The translations under genes and the position numbers were made by a program. Under the pieces are notes generated by a model that searched no databases, was not told where the DNA came from, and saw only the letters and a program-made list of their open reading frames with translations. DNA of 64,000 nt from positions 1,736,001 through 1,800,000 of the forward strand of contig JAITYX010000022.1 of assembly GCA_021018815.1 (NCBI GenBank), read 5' to 3'. Source of the DNA: Talinum fruticosum. Taxonomy: Eukaryota > Streptophyta > Magnoliopsida > Caryophyllales > Talinaceae. Below, one piece after another: positions 51,974 through 63,845 of the stretch; the first letter of the stretch is position 1, and each line of letters begins with the position of its first letter.

Positions 51974-52232
51974 CTCCCTCCATTTCACAATACATGTCAT
52001 TTTAGCTAATTTTTTCGTTTCACAATATCCGTCACTTTACAATTGCAATGATATATTAATGACTTGTTACCAATTTTGTCTTTTTTTCCTCCTATTTTCA
52101 TTAATTTTTATCATTCCAATGAAATCTTGGGGTCTTGCAGTCTTTTAACATAAACTTTATCATAAAATTTATATTATTTTGGTATTCCAGCATAACCTTA
52201 AAATAACAAATATTATTTTGAAACAGATGGAG
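51974..52232. mobile_element. Stowaway-type MITE (Tc1/mariner)
   Basis: It starts CTCCCTCCATTTCACAATAC and ends ATTTTGAAACAGATGGAG, the degenerate inverted repeat of the well-known CTCCCTCCGTTTC terminus. Both sides carry TA (51972-51973 and 52233-52234), the target duplication of this superfamily. Length is 259 bp, AT-rich, non-coding. Confidence 0.85.
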
Positions 52233-52234
52233 TA

Positions 52235-53812
52235 TTTAACTAGCGATTAAAATGGAGGATTTTTTTTTGTGTCATATATATATATATATATATATATTTG
52301 ACTCGTAGATATTGAAGATTGTCTAACTGAAGAAATAACCCAAAACATCAAAATAAAGTTTTAAATCCCAAAAAAGCTAATGGTCATCAATAAACTTTGA
52401 ACTCGTAGTATCATGCTAACACAAACTGCATCCTGTAACATCAATATGATGTCTTTCTTTCCTCAAAAAATAAAAAATAAAAAATAATGATGTCTTCCTT
52501 GAATATATGTCTAAAATTTTAATATAATTTTGTTTTAAAATTTTGGAATCTAATAATTTAAATTTTGGTGTGTTTGAAAATTAATAATTCAAACTTAAGA
52601 AATTGTCGCTAATGAGCTGTATTTTTAATATTATTATTTCTAATATCCCTCCGTACTGGAGAATTATTTTAAAAAAAGATGTTTTAAATTTTTTTATGAA
52701 AAATGAAGTATATATATTTCTTTTTAAAAAAACTCTCCCTCCCTCTTTCCTACTTTTTCGTCCCTCCTCCACTCGTGGATGACCCCCACCACCACTAGCA
52801 CGGCTATCTCCATCCTCCACCGAAACCACTGCTAAATCTCTCCCTCCCTCTCTTGCCTCCCTCTTCTACCCCTTATCTGGTAGTTACCGCAAGTTCGTAT
52901 CATTTATCTCTCTCCTTCTCATGTCAAACCCTAACCCCAATTGCTCATCACCCGACCCAATGCATCAAGCCAGAAGACCATGGGTTGGTAAATCTCAAGT
53001 CGAAACTTGCATCTCCTAGCCCTAATTTTACATTTCCTATGATATTGGCAATGGAATTGGTGGTTGTGTTAGCTTAGGGAGAACATAGTTTTCCTTAAAA
53101 GGAGAAGTGGATTTTGGTGATCAAGGGCAAAATTAAAATTGTGAATGATGAATAATGAAGGAGATGTTAAGATTGGAGCTCACTAAAACAATGAAACTTG
53201 AACAAAAGAAATAACAAAGATGAGATAAGAGATTTTTAACCTAGAAAACCCAAATCGGAAAAAACTACTAACCAATGCACTAGATTTCAAGTAGTTTACA
53301 AAAATTTCACTCAAGCTTACCCTAGCTTACATTTTTTAATTCACTACTCTCTTATCAACAATGGAGGTCAAACATTCAGTTATATAGCCATAATAACCAA
53401 GCCTTTACAAGAAATTACACACATTAAACGTACAATAACTACAAGAAAAAACTAAAGAAACGGATAAAATACAAAGTAGCTGAGAAGATTTCCCTGGCAC
53501 GGGCATGCTAGGGACAAGGCACGGTCGTGCCAACTGGCATGGTTCTGACCGTGCCTTCGTTCTGCCCATTTACTGCGTTTTTCTTCCTACTTTGTCATGA
53601 CCGTGTCACCTTGTACCTTGTGGTTCCTGAGTCCAAACAATCCATTAGCCTCCATAACCCCAACATGAGAGAAAGAGGGAGAGAGAAAATATCTATTGGA
53701 AGGGGATGTTGCCATGAAGTCGTCGATGGTGAGCAGGCGAAGTAATGGAAAGGAGTGTGGCTGGGAAGGGGAAAGAGGAAAGATCTTGTTTTTGTTATTA
53801 TTGTTATCAAAA
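52235..53812. other. Intergenic DNA with possible LTR fragment
   Basis: A (TA)n tract lies just upstream at 52274-52298. From about 53200 to 53620 the sequence (CAACAATGGAGG, GCACGGTCGTGCC and GACCGTGCC words) is reminiscent of a retrotransposon LTR, but no TG...CA ends, primer site or coding domain could be assigned. No gene is supported. Confidence 0.3.
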
Positions 53813-53815
53813 ACT

Positions 53816-54004
53816 CACTACAAAAAAAGTTGAAATATCGATTGGTTTTCCGACGGGATTTGCCAAATTCCAATGGGTTTTCGACGGATTTGTCAAATTC
53901 AGACAGGAATTTAAAAAAAACCCGTCGAAATTTCCGTCGGAATGTCCGACGGGCTCTTACCCGTTGGAAGACGTCCATTGTTATTTTTGTGTTTTTTTGT
54001 AGTG
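53816..54004. mobile_element. Miniature CACTA element
   Basis: It begins CACTACAAAAAAAG and ends TTTTTTTGTAGTG, the terminal inverted repeats of En/Spm-type elements. The 3-bp flanks ACT (53813-53815) and ACT (54005-54007) are identical, as expected for a CACTA target duplication. Inside the 189 bp, CCGACGGG and CCGTCGG words recur in both orientations, resembling subterminal transposase-binding motifs. It is non-coding; the short frames through it are artefacts. Confidence 0.88.
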
Positions 54005-54007
54005 ACT

Positions 54008-55548
54008 TATTATTATTATTTTTATTATTATATGTTAAAAAATTTCTAATTAAAAAAGGTGTTAACAAATATTAATAATTATTTTTACCCAAAAAAAATA
54101 AATTATTATATAAAAAAAGGCTAATGTGTTTAAAAAATAAAATGTTTCTTTTTTTTTATAATGCTCTGGTAATATATGTGGATTTCGCCGTCGCCATGTC
54201 ATCCCACCATCGAGTACTCGGTGGTGGGATATTAAAAATAGTAATATCAAAAGTACATGTAGACCATTGATAACAATTTCTTAAGTTTAGATTATTAATT
54301 TTCAAAATATATCAAAGTTTGCATTATTAGATTTCAAAAATCCTTTCATTTAAACGAGCAAGTTCTAATATGATTTGTCTAATTTGCTTAATAAATAATG
54401 ATTTGTCTAATTGAATTAGGATCAAAGTTTAATATGATCTTTATGACCAATGTAAAATATTATTGTAAGAGTAGTTATTATGAGTTATCAAAAAAGTATA
54501 TAATCAGGGAAGTAATTTAACATATTCCTCCTTAATATGAACACATAAACTACTCCAAATCATCATTATTTAGTTCCATTCCTTAAAAAAAAAAAAAAAA
54601 AGAGCAGATAAATACCACACATTAAACATACAGTCCTAACTACATGTCTTTTTTTTTTTTTCTTTCTCTGGAAATGCATTTATATAAATGCAGTACATTA
54701 TTTGATACCCAATTTTGTTTTAATTGCTGATCGTCCTTTTTAGTAAAATATTATAGTATTCCATCAAAAAGAAAATATACATAGCAACTGATTAAAGAAG
54801 TGAATTTATCGCTCAACCCCTCCAAAAAAAAAACAAGTGAATTTATTGAAAAATTGTGTCAAGAATCAATTTTTTTTTATTTATAAAAAAGTAATTATGA
54901 TAAGTCAAACTTAAATCAAACAAAATAAAATTACAAAGGAAGAATCAGAACAAATTCATAATTTGTACTTCATAATTCATTTACAGCAGATAATGAGAAG
55001 CAAATGAAAAAGATTATGTGCTCCTTTCAACATCAACTGAATTGAAAGGACTCCAACTACATATTAAGCAGCCCTCATCACCCACATTCTATCCCAAAAA
55101 ATTCCAAAAAGGAAATTCAATAGAAAAAAGATTTTTAAAGGAAACAATTAATTGCCAGGTATTCCAAAAGAAACAATGAATTAAAAAGATTGTTATTATT
55201 ATCATAATCATTTATTATGAAGCACTAATTCCAAGCTCCTTCCATTTCTCCCATAAAAAACTTGCAATTCTTTGGCATTCTTGTCTGGTGTTTCCTGAGG
55301 CCTTTGCTCTGCTTCTGTTCTGTATATGTATATATATCAACCATTGCCGAAACTCTGAACTGGGAATTTAATTCTATAAAAAAGTGGCCTTTTTTTTTGT
55401 CTTCAAGTTTTGATTTGAATAGCTATTTGAGCTTGAGAGGGTGTTTCATCATCTGGGTTGCCTCAGCTTTTCTTGTTTTGTCTCTCCTGAAGTTGGAGCA
55501 AGCAAACCCATAATTTTTAACGCCTCATGAATCTGTAAACACCCCAGC
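54008..55548 (+). other. Intergenic DNA and KUP-like 5' region
   Basis: No gene is supported from 54008 to about 55250; A- and T-runs are frequent. A TATATATA stretch at 55326-55337 could be a TATA box. CCCCAG stands directly before the CATGG start context, so a 5'UTR intron acceptor at 55547 is possible. A three-codon upstream frame (ATG AAT CTG TAA) is at 55527-55538. Confidence 0.35.
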
Positions 55549-58500
55549 ATGGATCTCGAGGCCAATAATCCAATCAGGGTAAGCCATCTGTCCATTTCTG
55601 TAGGTCCCATTTGCCCTTTCAATCATATCAGCCGTCTGATTAATCATGTCATTGTTTGCAGAGGGATTCATGGAGGACAGTGCTAACCCTGGCTTATCAG
55701 AGCTTGGGTGTTGTCTATGGTGACTTGAGCACTTCCCCTTTGTATGTATACAAGAGTGCATTTGCTGAAGATATTAAGCATTCTGAAAGCAATGAGGAGA
55801 TTTATGGCGTTTTGTCCTTTGTTTTTGGACATTAACCCTAATCCCTTTGCTTAAGTATGTGTTTATTGTGCTTAGAGCTGATGATAATGGGGAGGGTGGG
55901 ACTTTTGCCTTGTATTCCTTGTTATGCCGCCATGCTCGGGTTAGTTCTTTGCCCAATTGCCAGCTTGCTGATGAAGAACTCTCAGCGTATAAGAAGGATG
56001 ATTTCCCATCCTTGGACAAAAATGCAAGTAGCACATTGAAATCCACATTAGAGAAGCATAAGATCTTGCATAAGGTCTTGCTTATATTGGCTCTTATTGG
56101 GACTTGTATGGTCATTGGGGATGGAGTCCTCACACCAGCACTTTCTGGTAATACAATCTTTGCAACCCAATTTCACTCCCATTGTCTACTGTCATTGTCA
56201 TTTGAATTGAATTTGCTTCCTTTGTGGCCTTGTGGGTCTATAGGAAACCACCTCTATGCGTGTTAGGAGTAAGCTGCACACAACTTGACCTCTTCAGACC
56301 TCGGTTGAGGTCAGATTTGGAACCTGGGTGGTGTTGTTGGAGAAGAAAAGAGAGTGTTGATTTGATTGGATTCTCTGCTTTGAGTTTAAAATTAGAATAT
56401 CTACTGGGATGTCTCATTTTGGTTGGTTATGTTTTCTTTATTGCAGTTTTCTCTGCCGTTTCTGGGCTAGAGCTTTCAACAGCTAAGGAGCAGCATCAAT
56501 GTGAGTTGCTCACCTTGTCGATCCTTTTTAAGTTTTAAAATTTGACATTTGATTGAATATTGACTTTGGGAGGTAGAATTGTCCCGATTATGTAATCCTT
56601 CTCAAAATCTTTTAGAAGGTCTTCTTATTAGCAAAGGCCACCAGGATTAGAAGGTTTCTGTCAAATTCCCTCCAGCTGATTATGACATAGTTTGAAATTG
56701 AAATCAGATAGAAGTAACAGGGATCCAAGAATATAGCCCTTCTCATATTTTGGTTTTTTCAAGCATCTGGACCTAATATGGTTTAATTGGTGTTTTCACC
56801 GCCTAAAAGTCCATAAAAAGAGAACAAAAAGTATATCATTATCAGGAATCATATACCTTTTCAGTATATATTGAGATTTCAGAGTGAAGAATCCCCTTGT
56901 TGGGGTCTCGAGTAGTTGTGGCTTCCATCTTAACCACACAAAATCAAATTGTAATAGATACATGAATTTTTCTGGGATCTCTAGAAAATGCATTTTTAGG
57001 TCAGGTTTTGGTTGCTATGCAGGCCACATCGTCATTTGATATGTAAAGTGTTCGGGTTCATATTATAAAAAACCAGTTTATATCCGAAAGATACTATAAT
57101 AAACTGTTTCTGGTGCATAATTAAGTAGAAAAAGACGTTTTACTGCTTCTGTAGACTGTGATGTGACCTTTTCATCATTTTATTATAGTCATTCTCTGGT
57201 CAACAAATGGTAGTTTAGTTTAAATGTGGCACACAAACTAATATAATGTGTATAAAATGAGAAGCAGTTTGTGCTGTCCTTTTGGTTATCGAAATCATGC
57301 AAAGCTATGGGACAAACATGAAGTGTCGTAAGCAAACTAGTTGGGCTGAAATTATGTTTGACTCTCTCTTATGGGAGTTGCTATCTCGCCTACCAGTGAG
57401 ATGAATGAGGTAGAATTGACTTGGAGAGATATATGCGAGATGCTACTGATGTCTATATAGCCTCCAAATAGACAGACATGATGTTGAGTAATCTGATTAT
57501 GCCTGGCTTCTTGGTGGTTGAATGGGCAAATGCTATCCTTATGTGGGATTTGGCAACTAGTTGTTTTAAACATTAAAGTAGACTAAATCCAACTTTCTCG
57601 AAGATTGTTAATTTCCTATTGCTACTGACTTTTGGGGCTGGCAATCAACATTTTCATAATATGTTGAGAGTTAAAGGCACAACAAAGTATAGATTTTTAA
57701 AAAAAGTGGATAACTTTTTATTTGACTTCGATATTTTTAATGTATTCTATCAACATCAATGCTATTCTCTCCAATTTATAGTCATTATAAGTTCCTATAT
57801 CATGCATGCCATTTTTCACAATTTTGTGGAATTCGTCTTTTCAGTAATGGACCATGGAATATATTGACAGAGATTTGGCTATAGACCAAGGATTGTTTTT
57901 GCCAATTCTTGGTCATGTTTCTTCACCAGGATCACAGCATTCTTTTGAAAAGACAGAGAGAACAATTTTTCCACATTGCACAGGCAATACATTGTTTATA
58001 AAATCATCTTTATAATAACCTATCCTGGCACTATCTTCCTTGAATCTTACCACCAAAATTTTCGAGGAAGATACAACACCTAGAGAGCTGAAGTACTGAG
58101 CAGCTCACACTTTGATTTTGATCATCCTCTCTTTGATCATTCTCAGTGCTGCTATTTGAAATAAATCTGAGACGCTATCTTCTCGAACTCCATATTCTTA
58201 CCAGTGTCAGATGACAACTCATCAATATGTGCAAGAAATTTGACATTTCATATATTTTCCTGATTATTCACACTTGGAAAGTTAAACCTACTTTGCTGAT
58301 TTACAACAAAGATTAGGCTTTAAGCTTCCTGAGTGTCTGACTTCACTTGTGTGGGCTGTTGTCGCAATTACTTGGCGTCAGCCTATGTGCTTGCAGGGTT
58401 AATGTGATGTCACTAGACCTGTTGTTAAGGTAGGATCCACATTGGCCAGTGGTGGTAGTGGTGTTGTACTCTGACCTTGTTTTCATGCATTTGGTTTTGC

Positions 58501-61318
58501 AAACTTAGAGCTCAATTTTGGAATCAAAATTGGCAAATAATATCTAATGATGATGAGCTTAGAATGTCTTTAACTTTGCAAACTAATAACTTTTGCAGAT
58601 ATAGAAGTCCCAGTGACATGTACGATTCTGATTTTGTTGTTTGCCCTGCAACATTATGGAACTCATCGGGTAGGATTCCTCTTTGCACCAATTGTCATGA
58701 CGTGGCTTTTATGCATCAGTGCAATTGGTTTGTACAACATTGTGTACTGGAACCCCCATGTATATCAAGCTCTCTCACCATACTATATGTACAAGTTTCT
58801 GAAGAAAACCCAAAGAGGGGGTGGATGTCTTTGGGTGGGATCCTGCTTTGTATGACAGGTAAAATGCGGTATGAAGAAATCCCTATTGTCTTCCACAACA
58901 GCACTAGAACTTCTCGTGACAGTAATTTTTGTCTGCTTCAGGTTCTGAAGCTATGTTTGCTGATCTTGGACACTTCTCCCAGTTGTCTATCAAGGTATAT
59001 TCACATACTTTTATGACTTGTTCACTGCCTGTTTTCTATCATTTGATGACAACTGATTATGGATAATGCTGAAGTAGGATACAGGGAAGTAAATTTGAAG
59101 CCTTGCCCTCGAAGAAAAGACTTGAATTCTAGATACCAAAAAACATTTAAAGGAATGGCTTTGAGAACATCTAAAAGCATATTGAAAAGGAATGAGACAA
59201 ACTGTTTTCTTAGTTCCTTTTTTTAATTTCCTTTTCCTTTACTTTTCTCCCCTACCCCACTCCTTTTAGCCCATCAGGGAAGGAGGGTTGGTGGGGAGTT
59301 TCAGCCAGAAGTTGAGGGGTATGAGCGGTGTGAGGGTTTCTCCTTTTCCTTTATCTTTTCTGTTTTCCTTATTATGGTCTCTCTCAACTACTTGCTCACT
59401 CAAAGTCCTTCCAACAGATTGCATTCAGCTTTGTGGTGTACCCATCTTTGATATTGGCATATATGGGACAAGCTGCTTACTTATCCAAGCATCATTCTCT
59501 TCAAAGTGACTACAGGATCGGTTTCTATGTATCTGTACCTGGTAATTATCCATCGCTTTACTCTCAAGATAGCTAGCCCAGTTAAAAGTCTTTTTATATT
59601 CTGAAAATATGTATTTATTGTTGTCAGAAAAGATAAGATGGCCAGTTCTGGCTATAGCCATCCTTGCAGCAGTGGTAGGAAGCCAAGCAGTCATCACGGG
59701 AACTTTCTCGATCATCAAGCAGTGCTCTGCATTGGGTTGCTTTCCTCGAGTGCGAATAGTCCATACCTCCTCTAAGAGACATGGTCAAATCTACATCCCT
59801 GAGATTAACTGGACATTGATGCTGCTTTGTCTTGCTGTTACTATTGGTTTCAGAGACACAAAACATCTGGGGAATGCATCTGGTAAATTCATAAACCCTG
59901 CATCTTTGACATCTACATTACATATACCTTGTCTCATACGATGTTTTATGAAGCTGAGAAGAAGTTTGACTTTAGTGACTTATTGGCTCGGCGTATATGT
60001 TTGTGCTTCATTGTCATCTCCCAATAGTGGACTCAGTTGAATGCAGTCCACACACCCCCACCCCTCAAATGCTCAGAAAAGGGGAAACATAACCTTACTG
60101 TACAGGACAATTTCAGGTGTAACCTTACCCTATAATTGAACTCCAGATAGGCTATCTGAAATGAAGATTTTACTGAGAAATTTTGTTTTAGTCAACTACA
60201 AGAAAACCTGAAGTACCGGAGAATGTTATTATTGACTATTATTTTCTTTCCTTGTTGGAACAGGTTTGGCTGTCATAACAGTGATGCTAGTAACCACCTG
60301 CCTAATGTCTCTAGTCATTGTACTGTGTTGGCGGAAGAGCGTTCTCCTTGCTATTGCCTTCATATTCTTCTTTGGCTCCATAGAAGCCCTTTACTTTGCG
60401 GCATCACTCATCAAGTTCCTCGAAGGGGCGTGGGTCCCAATCGCCCTTTCGTTCATATTCCTCATAGTCATGTACATATGGCACTATGGCACTCTTAAGA
60501 AGTACGAATATGATGTCCAAAACAAGGTCCCCATCAACTGGCTACTCGACTTGAGCCCCAACTTGGGAATGGTCCGAGTTCGTGGAATTGGCCTCATCCA
60601 AACCGAGCTGGTCTCAGGCATACCTGCCATTTTCTCCCACTTTGTGACAAACCTTCCCGCATTCCATCAGGTTTTAGTCTTCTTATGCATAAAGTCGGTC
60701 CCTGTTCCCCATGTCAAGTCTGAGGAACGGTTCTTGATCGGAAGAATCGGCCCCAAGGAGTTCCGGATCTACCGGTGCATTGCCCGATATGGCTACCGAG
60801 ACAATCACAAGGATGAGTTTGAGTTTGAGAAGGACCTTGTTTGTAGCATTGCAGAGTTTATTCGTTCAGAAAAACCTGAGTTCAAAAACACCAAAGAGAC
60901 TAATGAGGATGATGAGGAGAACCTCACTGTTGTAGGGTCATTCTCAACCAACAAAGGAGTCAAACTCTCGGAGGAGGAAACCGAGCCTAGTGAAATAACG
61001 GCTAGTACATCAGAACTCCAGAAGATGAACTCCTTGGAGAGGCGAAAGAAGAGGGTTAGATTTGTGTTGCCTGAGACCCCTCAGATTAACTACGCGGCAC
61101 AGGAGGAGCTGCAAGAACTCATGGATGCAAGGGAATCAGGGATGGTGTTTATTCTTGGGCACTCATATGTAAGGGCCAAGAGTGGATCGAGTTTGATCAA
61201 GAAAGTCGTAATTAATTATGGCTATGATTTCTTGAGACGAAACTCTAGGGGACCAACATATGCAATCAGTGTTCCTCATGCTTCAACTCTTGAGGTGGGT
61301 ATGGTTTATCATGTGTGA
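55549..61318 (+). CDS. KT/HAK/KUP potassium transporter, KUP6/KUP8-like
   Basis: Eight exons: 55549-55578, 55662-56147, 56447-56500, 58599-58858, 58942-58994, 59418-59541, 59628-59882 and 60264-61318; all GT-AG with matching phases. The protein starts [19 protein letters not shown] and carries the family hallmark [15 protein letters not shown], then [32 protein letters not shown] and [26 protein letters not shown] and the repeated hydrophobic segments form a multi-pass membrane core; the cytosolic C-terminus ends [11 protein letters not shown]. Exons sum to 2317 nt; one base restored at each of two runs (55822-55826, 58817-58821) gives 772 residues, near the 782 I recall for Arabidopsis KUP6. 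These K+/H+-coupled transporters move potassium across plasma or vacuolar membranes; KUP6/8 members act in K+ efflux, cell expansion and stress responses. Sub-family call is from whole-length resemblance. Confidence 0.92.
56501..58598 (+). other. Intron 3 of the KUP-like gene (2.1 kb)
   Basis: The intron lies between CAAT|GTGAGT and TTTTGCAG|AT. No second gene or clear transposon end was found in it. It is by far the longest intron of this gene. Confidence 0.7.
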
Positions 61319-61590
61319 CTTTGTGGGTTATAGTAAGCCAGTATAGCTTCTTTCTTTTGCTGTAGTCACTTTGTTCTTCATATAAGTTATGTATATCTTA
61401 AGAGAAATTACAATTTATATGGTGAATTTTGGATCTCTATAATGAAGAGTGAATTTTTTGGGAAAGTAACTTTTAAAACCACTCCTTCCTCTTAACTTTG
61501 AAGTGCTCATTCCTATTTTTTTTTTTTTTTGGCTATATTTAAGATTAGTAGCTTTTGTTTCCAAAATATTGCGAATTCCTCCTAAGCTTT

Positions 61591-61620
61591 ATACACACAC
61601 GCATACACACACACACACAC
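61591..61620. repeat. (AC)n microsatellite
   Basis: AC/CA dinucleotides with one GC interruption, about 270 bp after the KUP-like stop codon. Confidence 0.85.
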
Positions 61621-61699
61621 CATTATTTATGACTTGTGATAAGAGGAGTCACAAACGGTATAAATGTAATGCGAAAGAGGAAATCAAATCAATGATCTA

Positions 61700-62040
61700 A
61701 TATATCTAGAATTTTAGTCTTGACCATTAGGTCAAGATATCATTGGTATAAGGATATAAGGATATTGATATCAACGTCATAACTTTTGATCTACACACTT
61801 TTGTACTCACTTGGATGAGAAATCATGTATTGCCTTACTGGTTATGATCAAATGTTTCTTTACTGTTCATATGAACATTTCAATGTGTTTCCTTAAGTTT
61901 GTGTTACCATGTATGGAAATGTGTAGAATTTTTTTTTAAGGTATGAATGAGCCACATGTGCTAGTACAATACTATTACAATACAATGAAGTTTGTGAAAG
62001 GAGTTTTTCTTTCATTATGTAGTGAAAGATTGGACGAGAA
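61700..62040 (-). mobile_element. SINE-like fragments in KUP-like 3' flank
   Basis: On the minus strand ATCTTGACCTAATGGTCAAGAC at about 61715-61736 resembles a tRNA-derived SINE head (A box). A block from about 62000 down to an A-run at 61922-61930 resembles a SINE 3' body and tail. The same parts recur contiguously at 63690-63845. Confidence 0.35.
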
Positions 62041-63700
62041 GTCATTATTGCCTTACTGATTATTATCAAATGTTTCCTTACTGGTCATATGAACATTTTA
62101 AAATGTTTCCTTTTTTGGAAACTGGGTAAATAAGAAGAACATGACAACTTTAGGTAGTCCCTTTTACAAGGGTTCTATCTAAAATAGCATTTGTCATAAT
62201 AGTTAAGAAGGGGGAGAGGGGCTAGACCCCCAAGTGGTTGGTGCATGAACCATATGCCCATAAAGTGCAAGCCGATCGATCGCATAATTAGTTTCTCTCG
62301 AAAATGTGATTAATGGTGTATCTCGTGAAGAAAGACATCAGCTGAGTAATGTCCCTTATAATGTAGTCAACTCTGCCAAAGTGGTTGACGGATCCGTTTA
62401 ACTACGTCAATGATGATTTTGTTGTCCCCCTCAATATGAATACTATGGATATTTTCTTTTATTGTTTCTTGAAGCCCAAATTCCGGGGCATTGGCCTCCG
62501 CCAATAAAATAGATGTATGGCCCGAGGTTAGTTGATCCTCGCTTTAATTTGATTTCCATTATCATCACGTAACGAAATCCCATTGTTGCTATGTAATTTT
62601 TGAGTGAGCCATTGAAGTTAAGCTTAACCCGACCTTTTGAGGGTTTATTACATTTGACCGAGTATATCCGCTTTGTTTTGGTAGAGCCACTCTCTTTGTA
62701 GAAGTCCTTCGGGAGCACCTTGTTCTTGATGTCCATTCCACAAGTGTTCGCTTTGCTTTGATCAATACTCTTATGTGGTTGAAGTCTTCACTTTTAAATA
62801 TCATTGCATTTCTTTTCTTCCAAATGCTCCAAAGAAGGAATAAAATCCCGTGGAGTTGATTTTGTTGCAAGGAGGAATGGGCCCCTGGAGAGTACATCTT
62901 TCTTTAGAAGTTGTGTGAATGAAGTTTGTGTTGTGTAACCAATGGTGGTTGACCGCAGCTTGCCCACACAATTTGTGTTCGAGGGTAATTAAAAAGAGGT
63001 GGTCATCTCTGTTTCATCATCTCGCCTTGCATAACCGACAAAGAGGTCAACTTGCAACCCGCTATAAGATAAATTCTTTTTAAAGGGGGTTCCTTTTTGG
63101 AGAAATTAGCAAAGGAAGATCTTGATTTTTGGTGGGATATTTCCAAATCCAGTTCCGCTCCACCTATCTTGGCCTATGAAATTGTAAACTCATTTGGAAA
63201 CTACTTAAAGAACCGGACAACCCATGGACACAACATATGAAATCAAAATATGCTACAAAAGGTGATTTATTTACTAAAAGCCTAATAATATTGACTCGTG
63301 GATTTGGAAATCTTTATTTAAATGTTATCCAACATTTAGCAAAGGTATTCATTGAAAAATTGGCAATGGCAAAGATATCCTCTTCTAGACTGATATTTGG
63401 TGTCTTGACCAAAATCTTTTATAGTTCACAGAGTTACGACCATCACGATCAATTTACAAAATAGAGTGAGTGACTTCATCACTAACGACAATAAATGGGA
63501 TGTACCAAAACTGGAAGCTATTTTACTTGGTTAACATAGTCAATTGCATCAAGAGTATACCATTACCAACGTTTCCTATATCCGATGAAAAATTGTTGGG
63601 GTCTTTTAGGTAATGGATAGTTTCCTACAATATCTCGCCACTATTTTAAAGTGTTTCCTTAAGTTTGTGTCACCATATGTAGATATGTGTAGAGATTATT
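61811..63700. repeat. About 219-bp tandem duplication, second copy split by a LINE
   Basis: The segment starting TTGGATGAGAAATCATG at 61811 recurs as TTGGACGAGAAGTCATT at 62030. The match continues through AAATGTTTC(C/T)TTACTG(T/G)TCATATGAACATTT and stops at the LINE (62112). It resumes after the LINE with TTCCTTAAGTTTGTGT(C/T)ACCAT at 63655. Before insertion this was a simple head-to-tail duplication. Confidence 0.7.
62113..63642 (-). mobile_element. LINE insertion with internal inversion (twin-priming structure)
   Basis: Near-identical 18-bp flanks ATTTTAAA(A/G)TGTTTCCTT lie at 62095-62112 and 63643-63660, with an A-tail (plus-strand T-run) at 62111-62116. From 62113 to about 63065 the minus strand encodes the zinc-binding region, GILFLLWSIWKKRNA, and an RNase H domain (VKLNFNGSLKN, EGDNKIIID in a second frame). 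From about 63080 to 63600 the plus strand encodes an upstream LINE segment (LIWKLLKEPDNPW, HMKSKYATKGDL, WIWKSLFKC, IHWKIGNGKDILF). The opposite orientation of the 5' part, with the duplication outside both parts, is the signature of twin priming. It is closely related to the LINE at 6980-10894. Confidence 0.82.
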
Positions 63701-63845
63701 ATTATTATTATTTTAGTTTGGAGGAACTAAAGAGGGCAATACAATACTAGTCTAATACAATATGGGAAGATGAGTTGAACTTGGAACATAATATACTCAT
63801 GACTTTAGTCTTGACTACGAGACCAAGACATTATTGGTAAATGTG
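63690..63845 (-). mobile_element. tRNA-derived SINE, candidate
   Basis: On the minus strand ATGTCTTGGTCTCGTAGTC (A-box-like) is followed by GTTCCAAGTTCAACTC (B-box-like), a body, and an (AAT)n tail at about 63690-63712. Partial copies of the same sequence lie at 61700-62040, so this is a repeated family rather than a tRNA gene. Confidence 0.45.
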
